Assembly: GCF_024345205.1 (NCBI RefSeq)
Contig: NZ_BROC01000005.1
Span: 1 to 64,000 of the forward strand
DNA length: 64,000 bases
Direction: 5' to 3'
Source of the DNA: Lapidilactobacillus luobeiensis
Lineage (GTDB): Bacteria; Bacillota; Bacilli; Lactobacillales; Lactobacillaceae
The position numbers were made by a program, and so were the translations under genes. Of this stretch, positions 8,314 to 18,442 are shown piece after piece. The notes below the pieces were generated by a model. That model did no database searches. It was not told the origin of the DNA and saw only the letters and a list, made by a program, of their open reading frames with translations. The first letter of the stretch is position 1; the number at the start of each line of letters is the position of its first letter.

Positions 8314-9840
8314 CTAGTGACCCCCTTTCAATAAACCGTGCTTGATCAAGTAACGCCGCGCCACAGTCGCGGCGGACTGCTTTTTCGCGTTGACTTGATA
8401 ATTCATTTCTTGCATATCAGTTTCGGAGATCTTCCCGGCCAACTGGTTCAATGCCTTAACGATTTGGGGATGTTTGTTGACAAAACTCGTCTTCATCAAG
8501 GGCGCGCCTTGATAAGTGGGGAAGAAACGCTGATCGTCTTGTAGTAGCGCTAAATTGTATTGACGCAATTCACTATCCGTCGCGTAGGCGTCGACCAAAT
8601 TGATCCGCCCCTGACTGATCGCCTCATAACGCAAGGCCGGTTCCATTGACTTAGCCGTGACATCCAAATGGTAGGCCTGCTTAAGCCCCTTCAAGCCATC
8701 GTCCCGGTCGATAAATTCCAGCGTCATCCCCGGACGTAACAGTGATTCCACTTGAGTCAGATCACTGATCGTCTTTAAATGATGCTGTTGCTTGAACTTT
8801 TCCGTAACTGCTAGGGCATAAGTATTGTTATATTTCATGGGCGCTAGTAACGTCAGTTGTGCCTGCTGAGCCAGCCGTTTCTTCGCTAATCGATATGTTT
8901 GCTCGGCCGTCATTTCCTTGGGAGAGTCGCCTTTGACTAAAGTTTCCAACACTGAGCCAGTAAACTCGGGATAAATATCGATTTGGTCATTTCGTAACGC
9001 GCTATAAAGAAAAGTCGTTTTACCAAAATTAGGTTTTAAGGTCACTTTCACATGACTGTCATCAGCCTCGATCAATTCCTTATACATATTGATCAAAATG
9101 TCCGGCTCTGAGCCCAGCTTCCCAGCGATCGTGATCGTTTCAGTCCGATCGGCATAAGCGCTGTAAGCACCACCGCCACCCAGCAACACCACGATCAACC
9201 CAAAAACGATCAGGGCGTGGCGCGGTTTGGCCGTCTGAAACCAACGCACAAGGGCACTTAGGATGATCGCCAAAAGCGCGGATGAGATCGCCCCGATCAA
9301 AAGAAGCGACGTATCATTGCGATCGATGCCTAACATAATAAAGGTACCCAAACCCCCGGCCCCGATCAAAGCCGCTAAGGTCGCAGTCCCAATGATCAAG
9401 ACTAAGGCCGTGCGGATCCCGGCAATGATCTGTGGCAATGCGATCGGTAATTCCACTTTAAATAGTTTACGTAATCGCGACATACCAAAAGCGTCTGCTG
9501 CTTCCTCGATCGAAGGATCGATCTCAGCGATCCCCAAATAAGTGTTTTGGAAAATCGGCAAGAGCGCGTAGATCACTAACGCGATCACCGCTGGGACCGT
9601 CCCGATCCCGACTAATGGAATCAGCAATCCTAACAACGCCAATGAGGGGATCGTTTGAAGTACGCTGGTCAATTGCAACAATGCTTCCGCGAGTTTTGCC
9701 CGCCGCACCGCCCAAATAGCCAAGGGGATCGCGATGATCATCGCGATCACTAATGCCGCTAGCGAAATCCCTAAATGTTGCCACAACGCAGTCACTAAAT
9801 CACCACGCCGTTCAACCAGTGTCTGAAGCAAATTATTCAT
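8314..9840 (-). CDS. fused permease/substrate-binding protein of osmoprotectant ABC transporter
   Basis: 508 residues. An N-terminal ABC permease domain with five or six membrane segments (about 20-210, with EAADAFGMSRLRKLFKVELP as the EAA loop) is fused to an OpuAC/ProX-type binding domain (about 235-508, starting IAGKLGSEPDILINMYKELI). The fusion anchors the receptor at the outer membrane face, as in lactic acid bacterial BusAB/ChoS-type systems. ATG 9840 follows GGGAGGTAG; an upstream in-frame extension has no SD. Solute specificity (betaine, carnitine, choline) is not visible. Confidence 0.9.
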   Translation of the reverse strand: MNNLLQTLVERRGDLVTALWQHLGISLAALVIAMIIAIPLAIWAVRRAKLAEALLQLTSVLQTIPSLALLGLLIPLVGIGTVPAVIALVIYALLPIFQNTYLGIAEIDPSIEEAADAFGMSRLRKLFKVELPIALPQIIAGIRTALVLIIGTATLAALIGAGGLGTFIMLGIDRNDTSLLLIGAISSALLAIILSALVRWFQTAKPRHALIVFGLIVVLLGGGGAYSAYADRTETITIAGKLGSEPDILINMYKELIEADDSHVKVTLKPNFGKTTFLYSALRNDQIDIYPEFTGSVLETLVKGDSPKEMTAEQTYRLAKKRLAQQAQLTLLAPMKYNNTYALAVTEKFKQQHHLKTISDLTQVESLLRPGMTLEFIDRDDGLKGLKQAYHLDVTAKSMEPALRYEAISQGRINLVDAYATDSELRQYNLALLQDDQRFFPTYQGAPLMKTSFVNKHPQIVKALNQLAGKISETDMQEMNYQVNAKKQSAATVARRYLIKHGLLKGGH

Positions 9841-9944
9841 AGCTACCTCCCGATTTGTTCCTAACGCCTGATCCAACGTCAAACGAGCGCCGACCGCCAA
9901 TCGAGCACGGCGGTCGACGACTTGATAACTTCACGTTCAATTTT

Positions 9945-9975
9945 ATTATAAACTGTTCAGCAACGTTACCGTCAA
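9945..9975 (-). promoter_or_regulatory. promoter of osmoprotectant importer
   Basis: Minus strand TTGACG, 19-bp spacer, TATAAT. A second TTGACT overlaps the -35. The long spacer is common in osmotically induced promoters, but that link is inference. Confidence 0.5.
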
Positions 9976-10086
9976 GTCAAACGGTGTCCCCTGAAAAATG
10001 TTGTCCGTTATAATGGGCCTAAACACTCACCACATACGGAAGATAGCCGTAATCGACAACGACCAATAATTTTAACATAAAAAAGG

Positions 10087-10117
10087 CGACGTTTTCAGAG
10101 GTGAGCTGAAAACGTCG
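10087..10117 (-). terminator. terminator of xfp
   Basis: CGACGTTTTCAG and CTGAAAACGTCG form a 12-bp stem with a 7-nt loop; a T6 run follows on the minus strand. Confidence 0.85.
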
Positions 10118-10192
10118 TCTTTATATATATTTACATTAGGAGTAACAAAACAGTGATTGAATTGAAGTCAGACAACCAACTAAACTTGAGCT

Positions 10193-12568
10193 TTAGTCTA
10201 GTGGTTCCCATTGCCATTCCTCGACTTCAGGGATATCAGTCCCATGTTCGCGGATATAGCTGTTGTGATAAGAAACTTTGTCATCCATCTTTTGAGCGAA
10301 TTGGGCAGCAGCAGTGCCATAAACAGCCAGCGCCGCATCCTTGGAAAGGTGGTAACGATCCAATTCGTTCAAGACCCGCATGTCGAATGGTGTGGTAATA
10401 TCGCCATTTTCCCGGTAGCCATGGATGTTGATATTACGGTTGTGACGATCGAAGAAGATGTCACGGATCAAGCCTTCAAAGCCGTGGAAAGCGAAGATCA
10501 CTGGCTTATCAGTCGTGAAGTAAGTGTCGAATTCTTCATCAGTCAAACCACGTGGGTTGATCTTAGGTGATTGCAACTTCAATAAGTCGACCACGTTGAT
10601 GAAGCGGATCTTCATCTCAGGATATTGTTTGTGCAAGATCGAGATCGCAGCCAAGCTTTCCCAGTTTGGTTCTGTCCCAGCAGCAGCGAAGACAATATCT
10701 GGTTCGCTGTCATGGTCTGTGCTGGCCCAGTCGATGATTTTCAAGCCCTTTTCAACGAGGACTTGGGCTTCATCAGCTGAATACCATTGTGGCCGTGGGT
10801 GTTTCGAAGCAACGATCACGTTGATCTTCTCTTCGCTAGCAAAAGCCTTGTTGGCAACCGCTAATAAGGAGTTAGCGTCAGCTGGCAGGTATTCGCGAAT
10901 GAACTTCGGCTTCTTGTCTGCCAAATGGCCTAAGATACCTGGATCTTGGTGAGTGTAGCCGTTGTGATCTTGTTGGAAAGAAGTTGAGGTATCAACGATA
11001 TTCAATGATGGGTACTTCTTGCGCCAAGCTTGTTCGTCAGCCTTACGTAACCACTTGAAGTGTTGCGTCAACATTGAATCAACGACCCGCAAGAAAGCCT
11101 CGTAGCTTGAGAAGAAACCGTGACGACCAGTTAAGACATAACCTTCTAGCCAGCCTTCAGCTTGGTGTTCTGACAATTGAGAATCAATGATCCGACCTGC
11201 TGGTGCTAAGAATTCATCATTAGGTTCCTTGATGCTTTCTTCCCATTGACGACTGCTAGCTTCAAAAATCGGAGCCAAACGGTTGGACATGGTTTCATCA
11301 GGGCCAAAGATCCGGAAGTTATCTGGGTTCAACTTGATCGCATCCCGCGCCCATTTGCCAAAGACAGTCATATCTTGAGCGATTGTTTTGCCACGTTCGG
11401 AGTTATCTAAAACATAATCCCGCCAGTTAGGCATTTTCATTGGCCGTGGTGCTAAACCACCATTGGTGATCGGGTTAGCGGCCATCCGGTGGATTCCTTT
11501 AGGCGCCATCGCCTTGATCTCAGGCTTCAAAACGCCATTTTCGTCGAAGAGTTCTTCTGGCTTGTATGACTTCAGCCACGCAACCAAATGATCGACATGT
11601 TCCATATCTAATTGATCGACAGGAATTGGAATTTGGTGAGCCCGGAACGAGTTTTCGATCGGCTTGCCATCCCATTCTTTTGGACCAGTCCAGCCTTTAG
11701 GTGCCCGTAAAACGATCATTGGCCAAACTGGACGTGTTGGATCGTTATTTTCCCGTGCTTGTTGTTGGATCGCTTCGATCTTCTCAACAGCCGCATCAAC
11801 AGCTTTTGCCATTGCAGGGTGCATCTTCTGAGGATCGTCGCCTTCAACAAAGATTGGTTCCCAGCCCATACCTTCGAAGTACTTGGTCAGTTCTTCGTCA
11901 GTTTTACGCGCTAAGATCGTTGGGTTAGAGATCTTGAACCCGTTCAAGTTTAAGATTGGCAGAACCGCGCCATCAGTGATTGGGTTGATAAAGCTAGTTG
12001 ATTGCCATGAAGTCGCTAATGGGCCAGTTTCAGCCTCGCCATCACCAACAACAACTGCGGCGATCACTTCAGGGTTGTCAAAAATCGCGCCAACACCATG
12101 AGAAAGTGAGTAACCTAACTCGCCACCTTCATGGATCGAGCCTGGTGTTTCAGGAGCAGCATGTGACGCAACACCGCCTGGGAAGGAGAACTGCTTGAAT
12201 AGTTTCGCCATCCCTTGTTCGTCTTCACTGATTTCTGGATAGATCTCAGAATAAGAACCATCAAGATATGAGTTAGAAACCATGACCTGGCCACCATGAC
12301 CTGGGCCTTCGATGTAGAACATGTTCAAGCCATACTTATTGATTGCCCGGTTCAAATGGGCATAGATAAAGTTCTGGCCAGCGATCGTGCCCCAGTGACC
12401 AATTGGGTGAACCTTAACGTCAGAAGCGACGATCGGCCGCTTCAATAACGGATTGTCTTTCAAGTACAATTGACCAACAGAGATATAGTTAGCCGCCCGC
12501 CAAAACTCATCAACTTTATTGAGATATTCAGCTGACGAATAATCGACTTTGTTTTTAACTGAATCCAT
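10193..12568 (-). CDS. xfp: xylulose-5-phosphate/fructose-6-phosphate phosphoketolase
   Basis: 791 residues, full family length. The PK signatures are present: [15 protein letters not shown] near the N-terminus, [20 protein letters not shown], and the thiamine-diphosphate motif GDGEAETGP near residue 180. The cytoplasmic enzyme splits xylulose-5-P (and possibly fructose-6-P) with phosphate to acetyl-P plus glyceraldehyde-3-P (or erythrose-4-P), the key step of pentose and heterolactic metabolism. The ATG follows AGGAGGCAAATT. It has its own promoter with a cre-like site upstream and its own terminator. A GntR-type gene lies immediately upstream on the same strand and may regulate it. Confidence 0.97.
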   Translation of the reverse strand: MDSVKNKVDYSSAEYLNKVDEFWRAANYISVGQLYLKDNPLLKRPIVASDVKVHPIGHWGTIAGQNFIYAHLNRAINKYGLNMFYIEGPGHGGQVMVSNSYLDGSYSEIYPEISEDEQGMAKLFKQFSFPGGVASHAAPETPGSIHEGGELGYSLSHGVGAIFDNPEVIAAVVVGDGEAETGPLATSWQSTSFINPITDGAVLPILNLNGFKISNPTILARKTDEELTKYFEGMGWEPIFVEGDDPQKMHPAMAKAVDAAVEKIEAIQQQARENNDPTRPVWPMIVLRAPKGWTGPKEWDGKPIENSFRAHQIPIPVDQLDMEHVDHLVAWLKSYKPEELFDENGVLKPEIKAMAPKGIHRMAANPITNGGLAPRPMKMPNWRDYVLDNSERGKTIAQDMTVFGKWARDAIKLNPDNFRIFGPDETMSNRLAPIFEASSRQWEESIKEPNDEFLAPAGRIIDSQLSEHQAEGWLEGYVLTGRHGFFSSYEAFLRVVDSMLTQHFKWLRKADEQAWRKKYPSLNIVDTSTSFQQDHNGYTHQDPGILGHLADKKPKFIREYLPADANSLLAVANKAFASEEKINVIVASKHPRPQWYSADEAQVLVEKGLKIIDWASTDHDSEPDIVFAAAGTEPNWESLAAISILHKQYPEMKIRFINVVDLLKLQSPKINPRGLTDEEFDTYFTTDKPVIFAFHGFEGLIRDIFFDRHNRNINIHGYRENGDITTPFDMRVLNELDRYHLSKDAALAVYGTAAAQFAQKMDDKVSYHNSYIREHGTDIPEVEEWQWEPLD

Positions 12569-12614
12569 AATTTGCCTCCTAATGACAATTTACTTAACAT
12601 CATTCAACATCACT

Positions 12615-12642
12615 ATCATAACAAATCTAGCCGAAAAGTCAA
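12615..12642 (-). promoter_or_regulatory. xfp promoter
   Basis: Minus strand TTGACT, 16-bp spacer, TATGAT, about 45 bp before the xfp ATG. Confidence 0.6.
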
Positions 12643-12672
12643 CCATTTTGAAAATTGATACGTTCCAATTTT

Positions 12673-12686
12673 AGAAATCGTTTTCT
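12673..12686. promoter_or_regulatory. cre-like site upstream of xfp
   Basis: AGAAATCGTTTTCT is a near-palindrome resembling CcpA cre boxes (AAANCGNTTT core), about 30 bp upstream of the -35. It suggests carbon-catabolite control; the outer TG/CA bases of the consensus are missing. Confidence 0.45.
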
Positions 12687-12751
12687 TTGCCTTTAGCTTA
12701 GCATTTATCTGCTAAAAAGAGCAGCAAAAGGTTCAAAAGTCACAAAAAAAA

Positions 12752-12784
12752 CAAGAAATTCGTCAGGAAAAACCGAATCTCTTG
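12752..12784 (-). terminator. terminator of GntR regulator gene
   Basis: CAAGAAATTCG and CGAATCTCTTG form an 11-bp stem with one wobble pair; an eight-base T run follows on the minus strand. Confidence 0.7.
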
Positions 12785-12791
12785 CTAATTA

Positions 12792-13520
12792 TCAATCGTC
12801 GAGTGTGACAAATGTGTTGTATTTCATATAGCGATAATGTAGCCGCATCCGCGAATATTCAAACGGCGTGCCATCATCAAGGAAGAACACCCCAGCCATG
12901 ATCCCTACTGGTTCCGTTGGGGTCAAACCCAATTGCGCTTGATCCTCATCTGTTGACGGCTCCGCCGAAATCGTTAAGTAAGACTTGGTGACTGCCTGAT
13001 TGCGTTCCCGTTGCAAATAATTGAAGATCGAACTGGAAACGATTTTTTCCGACAGCTCCGGCACGATCTTGATGGGGATATAACCTGTTTCGATCATGAA
13101 CGGCTCATCGTCAAATAGCCGCAAACGCTTGATCTCATAAACGAAATCATCATTTTTCAAGAAAAGATCACGTTTTAATTCCTGATCTGGTCGTACCACC
13201 TCAAACTTCAATAACTTGATCCCCGGCTTACGCCCGTTCATCTGAAAACTATCCGTGATTCCTAAGTTAGAGCCGTTATTATAGTGAAATACCGAATCAT
13301 TTTTTAAGTATAGTGGGTTGATAAACGTACCTGAACCGCGCTTTTTAAAAACCACACCCTGATCGGCCAAAATGCTTAACGCCCGCTTGACCGTACTGCG
13401 ACTCACTTCGTACTGTTCACTCAGCGAACGTTCATCAGGTAACTTCATATTAGGAAACTCACCAGCCAGAATCTTATCTTTAAGACTGCCCAAAAGCTGG
13501 CGATAAACTAAATCAGCCAT
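12792..13520 (-). CDS. GntR-family (HutC/UTRA) transcriptional regulator
   Basis: 242 residues. The GntR winged helix occupies about residues 1-70 (LPDERSLSEQYEVSRSTVKR, then GSGTF). A UTRA ligand-binding domain covers about 90-235, ending YEVSRMR-like (FEYSRMRLHYRYMKYNTF). The ligand is probably a phosphorylated sugar. Transcribed in the same direction as xfp but separated by a terminator and a separate xfp promoter, so xfp is a plausible target, not a proven one. The gene upstream side opens into a long element-filled gap. Confidence 0.88.
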   Translation of the reverse strand: MADLVYRQLLGSLKDKILAGEFPNMKLPDERSLSEQYEVSRSTVKRALSILADQGVVFKKRGSGTFINPLYLKNDSVFHYNNGSNLGITDSFQMNGRKPGIKLLKFEVVRPDQELKRDLFLKNDDFVYEIKRLRLFDDEPFMIETGYIPIKIVPELSEKIVSSSIFNYLQRERNQAVTKSYLTISAEPSTDEDQAQLGLTPTEPVGIMAGVFFLDDGTPFEYSRMRLHYRYMKYNTFVTLDD

Positions 13521-13606
13521 TACTTACGTCCTATCTATCGTTATTTGTCGAATGAGTTAAGATAGACCTACTATGCTTTAATATGACAGAACTTTAACAT
13601 AATTGC

Positions 13607-13657
13607 AAGAGCAGAATGCGTGATCTCACGGGTTTGAGCGGGATTGCTCTTTTTTTG
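13607..13657 (+). terminator. terminator-like hairpin with T7 run
   Basis: AAGAGCA (13607-13613) pairs with TGCTCTT (13645-13651), followed by a T run. No plus-strand gene lies upstream, so it may belong to the neighbouring element or end an unseen short transcript. Confidence 0.35.
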
Positions 13658-13670
13658 TTGAGCAAAAATA

Positions 13671-14393
13671 GTATGTCCGCAGCTTGCGCTGCGAAATTCG
13701 GGGTGAGCTCGCTGTGGGCATCACTTTGAGCGTCGCAAAACCCGCGAATCTCAAAGCTGAGCCTTGTCCTAAGCGGCAAAGCCGCCAAGGACAATTTCAC
13801 GGCGATCTCACCCCGAATTTCTCCGCTCCAGCCGCTCAACGTTATCACAGCCGTTTGAGCACTCACGCCGACTGGTAAGCTATGGTCAATTGATGGGAAA
13901 CCACGCAATTGACAGCCGTGGTTAGTGGTTATGATCTTTAAATTGGTAACACCAGTGAAGTCTGCTTGATGAACAGGCCTAGTTCTCAGCGAATCAACTG
14001 AATCAGTCGGTTTTCACCTATGGATTGTTACGGAAACAAATAGCGATGTTCGGCCTACGCAAAACATCCCGACTTCTGATCCAAATCCGTTAGCCTTGCC
14101 GTACCATCAAAAAAGTGGGGATTGTTTGACCGCTAGCTTGCAAAATCACTTCGTCAAATCCTTCGCCTCGATTGCAGATGGGCGCAATTCTGCCCAGCAA
14201 CCGCCTCAGGACGTGTGGCTCAGCGGTGAGATTATTCTTAGCGATTTATCGCTTAGAATAAGGCTCGATTTGAAGACAATTCCCGCTTTTGGAATTGGCT
14301 TCAAACGATGCCCACCGCGTTCCAGCCACGACAAACGTCCTGAGGCGGTTGCGTCACCACCAAACCCACGACACCTGCAATCAAGCACAGGTT
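13671..14393 (+). repeat. C-family multi-branched intergenic element (longest copy)
   Basis: This non-coding stretch folds into several nested hairpins. Branch 1 (13693-13821): GAAATTCGGGGTGAG pairs perfectly with CTCACCCCGAATTTC and encloses two smaller stems (CTTTGAG/CTCAAAG and TTGTCC..GCGGC/GCCGC..GGACAA). Branch 2: AACCACG/CGTGGTT near 13899-13922. Branch 3 (14197-14352): GCAACCGCCTCAGGACGT pairs perfectly with ACGTCCTGAGGCGGTTGC and encloses hairpins at 14231-14260 and 14269-14305. Large parts match 41838-42340, 36926-37108 and 1-113. Open frames across it are by-products of the palindromes. Confidence 0.75.
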
Positions 14394-14420
14394 CAAGAAC
14401 AGAGATCATCCCAGCCTCAA

Positions 14421-15056
14421 TCAGTCCAGAAAATCATGCTGATCCCAACTCAAACACTGATAAACTGGTTCACCCTGCTGATCAAGTTGCGCCGCGAACG
14501 TGGTCACGCTACAATTCACCAGTGGTTCCCCTGTGCGGACCTGCGCCAATGGATAGCCCCGAAGCGTGTTCAAGGTTGTGCGTAATAATACGCCATGGCT
14601 GACTACCAACACTTTTCCCAGGGGGACAGTGGTCGTGATTTGCTTGATTGCTTGTTGCCCGCGCGTTATTAGTTGCATGTAACTTTCGCCACCAGTTTGA
14701 CTGGCGTCATAGCGTTCTGGATGGTTCATGTAATCATCAAACAGTTGATTTTGCGGAAGATCGGCGAAGGGAAGCCCATCCCAAGCGCCCATATCAAACT
14801 CGCGCAATCCTTCGAGGATCGTGGTGGGCACATCGGGGCGATCATTGCCGCGCATGATCAATTTGGCCGTGGTTTGTGCCCGGCGTTGTGGGGAAACAAA
14901 GACGTGGTCAAACGTCGTTGCCTCCAGAAAGGCGCCAACAGCCTGAGCGCCGCGAATTCCTTTGTCAGTCAGAGGGCTGTCAACGCTGCCGCCGTTCATG
15001 AGCTTATTCAAATTATTTTCGGTTTGCCCATGGCGGACAAAATATAACTCAGTCAT
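14421..15056 (-). CDS. histidine phosphatase family protein (phosphoglycerate-mutase-like)
   Basis: 211 residues. The RHG motif reads FVRHGQTENN at residues 6-15 (phospho-acceptor His9); the second catalytic His is in VVSHGVLLRTT near residue 153, with the Glu of LREFDMGAWDG near 84. Members dephosphorylate small sugar phosphates or nucleotides; the exact substrate is unknown. SD AAGGAG precedes the ATG. It is a single gene whose 3' end runs up to the C-family element, with no clear terminator. Confidence 0.88.
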   Translation of the reverse strand: MTELYFVRHGQTENNLNKLMNGGSVDSPLTDKGIRGAQAVGAFLEATTFDHVFVSPQRRAQTTAKLIMRGNDRPDVPTTILEGLREFDMGAWDGLPFADLPQNQLFDDYMNHPERYDASQTGGESYMQLITRGQQAIKQITTTVPLGKVLVVSHGVLLRTTLNTLRGYPLAQVRTGEPLVNCSVTTFAAQLDQQGEPVYQCLSWDQHDFLD

Positions 15057-15144
15057 TTTTATTCTCCTTACGACTTACTAGCTTTAGCATAACATTTTTT
15101 AACGTTGGTGTTTGAATCAGGTAAAAATAAGGTAGAATAGAAAG

Positions 15145-15176
15145 CGGGGCGGTGCAACCGATTACATCACCGCCTC
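15145..15176 (+). promoter_or_regulatory. hairpin in glpK leader
   Basis: GGCGGTG (15148-15154) pairs with CACCGCC (15168-15174) about 55 bp before glpK. A possible -10 (TAGAAT, 15133-15138) precedes it. No T run follows, so it is a leader structure rather than a terminator. Confidence 0.4.
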
Positions 15177-15230
15177 GAAATAAATCCATAAGTGACCCTG
15201 CGCGGCGCTTAACCTAGGAGAATAACAAAA

Positions 15231-16721
15231 ATGAGTCAATCATATATCATGGCCATTGATGAGGGAACAACTAGCACCCGAGCGATCATCTTCGACCACG
15301 CGGGCAATAAAGTCGCCGACGCTCAAAAAGAATTCACCCAATTCTTCCCCCAACCTGGCTGGGTCGAACACGACGCTAATGAAATCTGGAACGCAGTCCT
15401 ATCAACGATTGCCACGGCTTTTATCGATTCTGGGATCCAATCGCAACAGATCAAAGGCATTGGGATCACCAACCAACGGGAAACCACGGTGATCTGGGAT
15501 AAAAATACCGGTAAACCAATTTATCACGCGGTTGTTTGGCAATCGCGACAAACCAGCGAATTAGCTGCTGCAATGAAGCAGCAAGGACTGGATGATTTCA
15601 TTCATCAACGGACCGGTTTGATCATCGACGCTTACTTCTCGGCAACTAAGATCCGGTGGCTACTGGACCGGATTCCCGGCGCCCAAGAGAAAGCAGAGCG
15701 CGGGGAGTTGCTATTTGGGACGATCGATTCTTGGCTGGTTTGGAAGTTGACCGGCGGCAAAGTTCACGTCACCGACTATACCAACGCCAGTCGAACGATG
15801 CTTTTCAATATCCACACCTTAGACTGGGATCAGGAAATCCTGGATTTATTACGAATCCCTCGAGAAATGTTGCCGGAAGTCGTCCCTAATTCGCAAATCT
15901 ACGGACAAACACTGGCGCGACATTTCTACGGCAGTTCTGTGCCGATCGCCGGTCTCGCAGGCGATCAACAAGCCGCTCTCTTTGGCCAACTAGCCTTGGA
16001 AAAAGGCATGGTCAAAAACACCTATGGCACTGGTTCTTTCATCGTTATGAACACCGGTACACAAGCAACCATTTCCCAAAACAATTTATTGACCACGATC
16101 GGTTATGCGATCAATGGTCAAGTTCATTATGCTTTGGAAGGCTCAGTTTTCGTAGCCGGCTCGGCCTTGCAGTGGTTGCGCGACAGTATGCAGCTGTTGG
16201 ACTCCGCTCCCGCCTCCGAAGCCGCCGCATTCGCTTCAAAAAGTCAAAACGAAGTCTATGTGGTCCCCGCCTTCACCGGTTTAGGCGCTCCTTATTGGGA
16301 CAGCGACGCGCGCGGCGCCGTCTTCGGCCTGACCCGCGGCACCACCCGGAACGATTTCATTAAGGCAACTTTGCAATCCTTAGCCTACCAGACCCGTGAT
16401 GTAGTTGACACCATGAACGCTGATACCGGTCTGCCGATCCCCGCTTTGCGCGTTGATGGCGGCGCCGCCAAAAATAATTATCTCATGCAATTTCAAGCGG
16501 ACTTATTGAACATCCCGATCGAACGGGCCAAGAACCTAGAAACGACCGCGATGGGCGCCGCCTTTCTCGCCGGTCTCGCCGTTGGTTTCTGGCGGGACAC
16601 CGACGAGCTGAAAAGAATTTTCCAGATCGGCCAAACTTTTGAACCGGTCATGAAGGCTCAGGACCGGCAACGCCTTTACGCCGGCTGGCAACGCGCGGTC
16701 AAAGCGACACGGATGTTTTGA
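15231..16721 (+). CDS. glpK: glycerol kinase
   Basis: 496 residues, the usual GlpK length. FGGY-kinase signatures are present: [17 protein letters not shown] at the N-terminus, the second motif around [11 protein letters not shown], and [19 protein letters not shown] near residue 405. It converts glycerol and ATP to glycerol-3-phosphate in the cytoplasm. In enterococcal and lactobacillal GlpK a HPr-phosphorylated histidine activates the enzyme; HFYGSS near 225 is the region to inspect. The gene stands alone; glpO/glpF are not adjacent. SD AGGAGAA precedes the ATG and a strong terminator follows. Confidence 0.96.
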   Translation: MSQSYIMAIDEGTTSTRAIIFDHAGNKVADAQKEFTQFFPQPGWVEHDANEIWNAVLSTIATAFIDSGIQSQQIKGIGITNQRETTVIWDKNTGKPIYHAVVWQSRQTSELAAAMKQQGLDDFIHQRTGLIIDAYFSATKIRWLLDRIPGAQEKAERGELLFGTIDSWLVWKLTGGKVHVTDYTNASRTMLFNIHTLDWDQEILDLLRIPREMLPEVVPNSQIYGQTLARHFYGSSVPIAGLAGDQQAALFGQLALEKGMVKNTYGTGSFIVMNTGTQATISQNNLLTTIGYAINGQVHYALEGSVFVAGSALQWLRDSMQLLDSAPASEAAAFASKSQNEVYVVPAFTGLGAPYWDSDARGAVFGLTRGTTRNDFIKATLQSLAYQTRDVVDTMNADTGLPIPALRVDGGAAKNNYLMQFQADLLNIPIERAKNLETTAMGAAFLAGLAVGFWRDTDELKRIFQIGQTFEPVMKAQDRQRLYAGWQRAVKATRMF

Positions 16722-16784
16722 GCGCCACCTCGATTACGATTACGCTTAAACGCTCGTAGCAGTTATTTTAGCACTAGCAATATT

Positions 16785-16834
16785 AAAAGGCGTCCTAACT
16801 TTTTACCAACAAATGGTAGTTAGGACGCCTTTTT
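16785..16834. terminator. bidirectional terminator between glpK and WxL operon
   Basis: AAAAGGCGTCCTAACT pairs with AGTTAGGACGCCTTTT, flanked by A and T runs. It serves glpK and the converging WxL gene. Confidence 0.9.
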
Positions 16835-16864
16835 GATATTTGGTTTTAGAATAGATATTGTCAC

Positions 16865-18442
16865 TTACGAAGCATTTTCGGGCACAGTACTAATCGTCCA
16901 AGTGACTGTTGCTTGATAATTCTGAGATTGAACGTTAGCCTGTTGCTCCGTTGGGATCACCAGCTTTACGCCGACGAGATCAGTAGTGAATTTGACGGTA
17001 CTATTGGAGCTGTTGTTGTATAGGACCGCCGCTGAACTATTTACCGGCGTTTCTGCCCAATAACCAGTAAATCCCGGGATGGTCAGCGTACCGTTAAAAG
17101 TTGACCCACCTCTTTGCCCGACCCACGGTGAGATTTCGGCTTGTAACTGACTCCCACTGGTAATCATCGCCGTCAAGGTCAGTTGTCCCGATGATTTCAA
17201 CGGTTCATTGATCTGTTCCAAAGTAGGTGAGCCAAAATCCAGATCACCAGTGACTGTGATCGCATTAGAGCCAGTCAGCTCGCTTTTCTTATCTGTTAGC
17301 TTTCCAGTTAACTCAGAATCATTAGCAATAGAAGGATTTTTTAATAATTCGTTAACTGTCTCTAAATTTAATTGATCCAGATATGTCGCGACCGCCTTTT
17401 TATTGACAATTGGGTAACTCCCAGTGCTTGTTGCGGACGCGAGAAAAAGATTATTGACCGTGGTATCATTCATCTTGAGCTCACCACTATTCGAATTGAT
17501 GATCGTCAACATGGTGTTTACCGTATTCCAGTCTTTAGTGTCAAGGTTAGCCTCGCCCAGATCACTAGTGCCTTCCTTGTCAACGATTTTCTGTAACGCA
17601 TTTGCCAACCACCCCTCGACGAGGGTCACATCATTACCACCTAGATCAAGGTTAGTCAGTTTAGCGACGATTGGAAAATCCGCATAGCTGAAACTCTCCA
17701 TTTTGAAATCCATGTTGTTGTCAGATAGATCTAACGAAGTAATATTTTGTTCAGCACTGGTACTGAAAATCGTTGAAGCAGCCTTATAGAAAACCGTACT
17801 GGTAAAATTGTTTTGCGCCAAGATCAATGTCTGCAAGGCCGACAACCGATCTGTTTGAAACAGGCACAGTAATTTCTCCACCAAGGTCGTATCCACCACT
17901 TGCGAAGTGAGCCCCGTCAAATCGACTGTGGTCGCGCTAGTCGCAGAAGCAATGATCTGCATCAAAAAATTGAAAGACAAGGTTGCCTTAGCGCCATAGA
18001 TCGTGATTTCTTTTGTCACTAAGGAACCATTCTCTCCTTCAACCAGTGCTGTGGTGTTTTGTAAGTAGGCCCCATCCTCAACGTTGTAATCAACTCCAGA
18101 TTTGAGTCCTGCCACCCAAGTCGCCACGGTCTGATCGGGTGCAGAGGAAAAAGAACCATCGGCATTTTTGGTCCGTTGGGCTAGGCTGACCGTGGTCAAG
18201 CGTTGCAGATCCGCAATCGTAAAGGTTGCGGGTGTTTCCCCATGTTCACTGGGTGTCGTGCCATCGGCGTAAGAACTATTATCCAAAAGCACTTGAGTCA
18301 CCGTAGCGGGGATCCCGTAATCCGTCAGGATCGCCGTATCGTAACTCGCAGCCTTGAGCGGATCCGGCGGCAGCTTGATCAGCGTAACAACAACAGCGAT
18401 CAAGCCCAGCACAATTTTTAACTTATTTTTTGCTGACTTCAT
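16865..18442 (-). CDS. secreted leucine-rich-repeat protein with WxL-like C-terminus
   Basis: 525 residues. An N-terminal signal segment (KLKIVLGLIAVVVTLIKL) is followed by an LRR-like middle (ITSLDLSDNN about 240, LTNLDLGGND about 275). The C-terminal ~120 residues begin GDLDFGSPTL and end ATVTWTISTVPENAS, matching the WxL motif (W-T-I in place of W-T-L) that binds peptidoglycan non-covalently. ATG 18442 is chosen because GGAGGG lies just before it; the in-frame GTG further up would bury that SD. It overlaps the DUF916 gene by 20 bp. Likely a wall-surface adhesion or interaction protein. Confidence 0.75.
   Translation of the reverse strand: MKSAKNKLKIVLGLIAVVVTLIKLPPDPLKAASYDTAILTDYGIPATVTQVLLDNSSYADGTTPSEHGETPATFTIADLQRLTTVSLAQRTKNADGSFSSAPDQTVATWVAGLKSGVDYNVEDGAYLQNTTALVEGENGSLVTKEITIYGAKATLSFNFLMQIIASATSATTVDLTGLTSQVVDTTLVEKLLCLFQTDRLSALQTLILAQNNFTSTVFYKAASTIFSTSAEQNITSLDLSDNNMDFKMESFSYADFPIVAKLTNLDLGGNDVTLVEGWLANALQKIVDKEGTSDLGEANLDTKDWNTVNTMLTIINSNSGELKMNDTTVNNLFLASATSTGSYPIVNKKAVATYLDQLNLETVNELLKNPSIANDSELTGKLTDKKSELTGSNAITVTGDLDFGSPTLEQINEPLKSSGQLTLTAMITSGSQLQAEISPWVGQRGGSTFNGTLTIPGFTGYWAETPVNSSAAVLYNNSSNSTVKFTTDLVGVKLVIPTEQQANVQSQNYQATVTWTISTVPENAS

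Noticed and set aside
13594-13908. 104-residue minus-strand open frame
   Set aside because: It lies wholly across the C-family palindromes, has no SD, and its codons simply mirror the hairpin arms.
14096-14602. 168-residue plus-strand open frame
   Set aside because: It covers the C element and the antisense of the phosphatase gene; no SD and no recognisable family.
15112-15138. glpK promoter (TTGAAT / TAGAAT)
   Set aside because: The spacer is only 15 bp and the -35 is weak, so it is mentioned with the leader hairpin but not called as a promoter.
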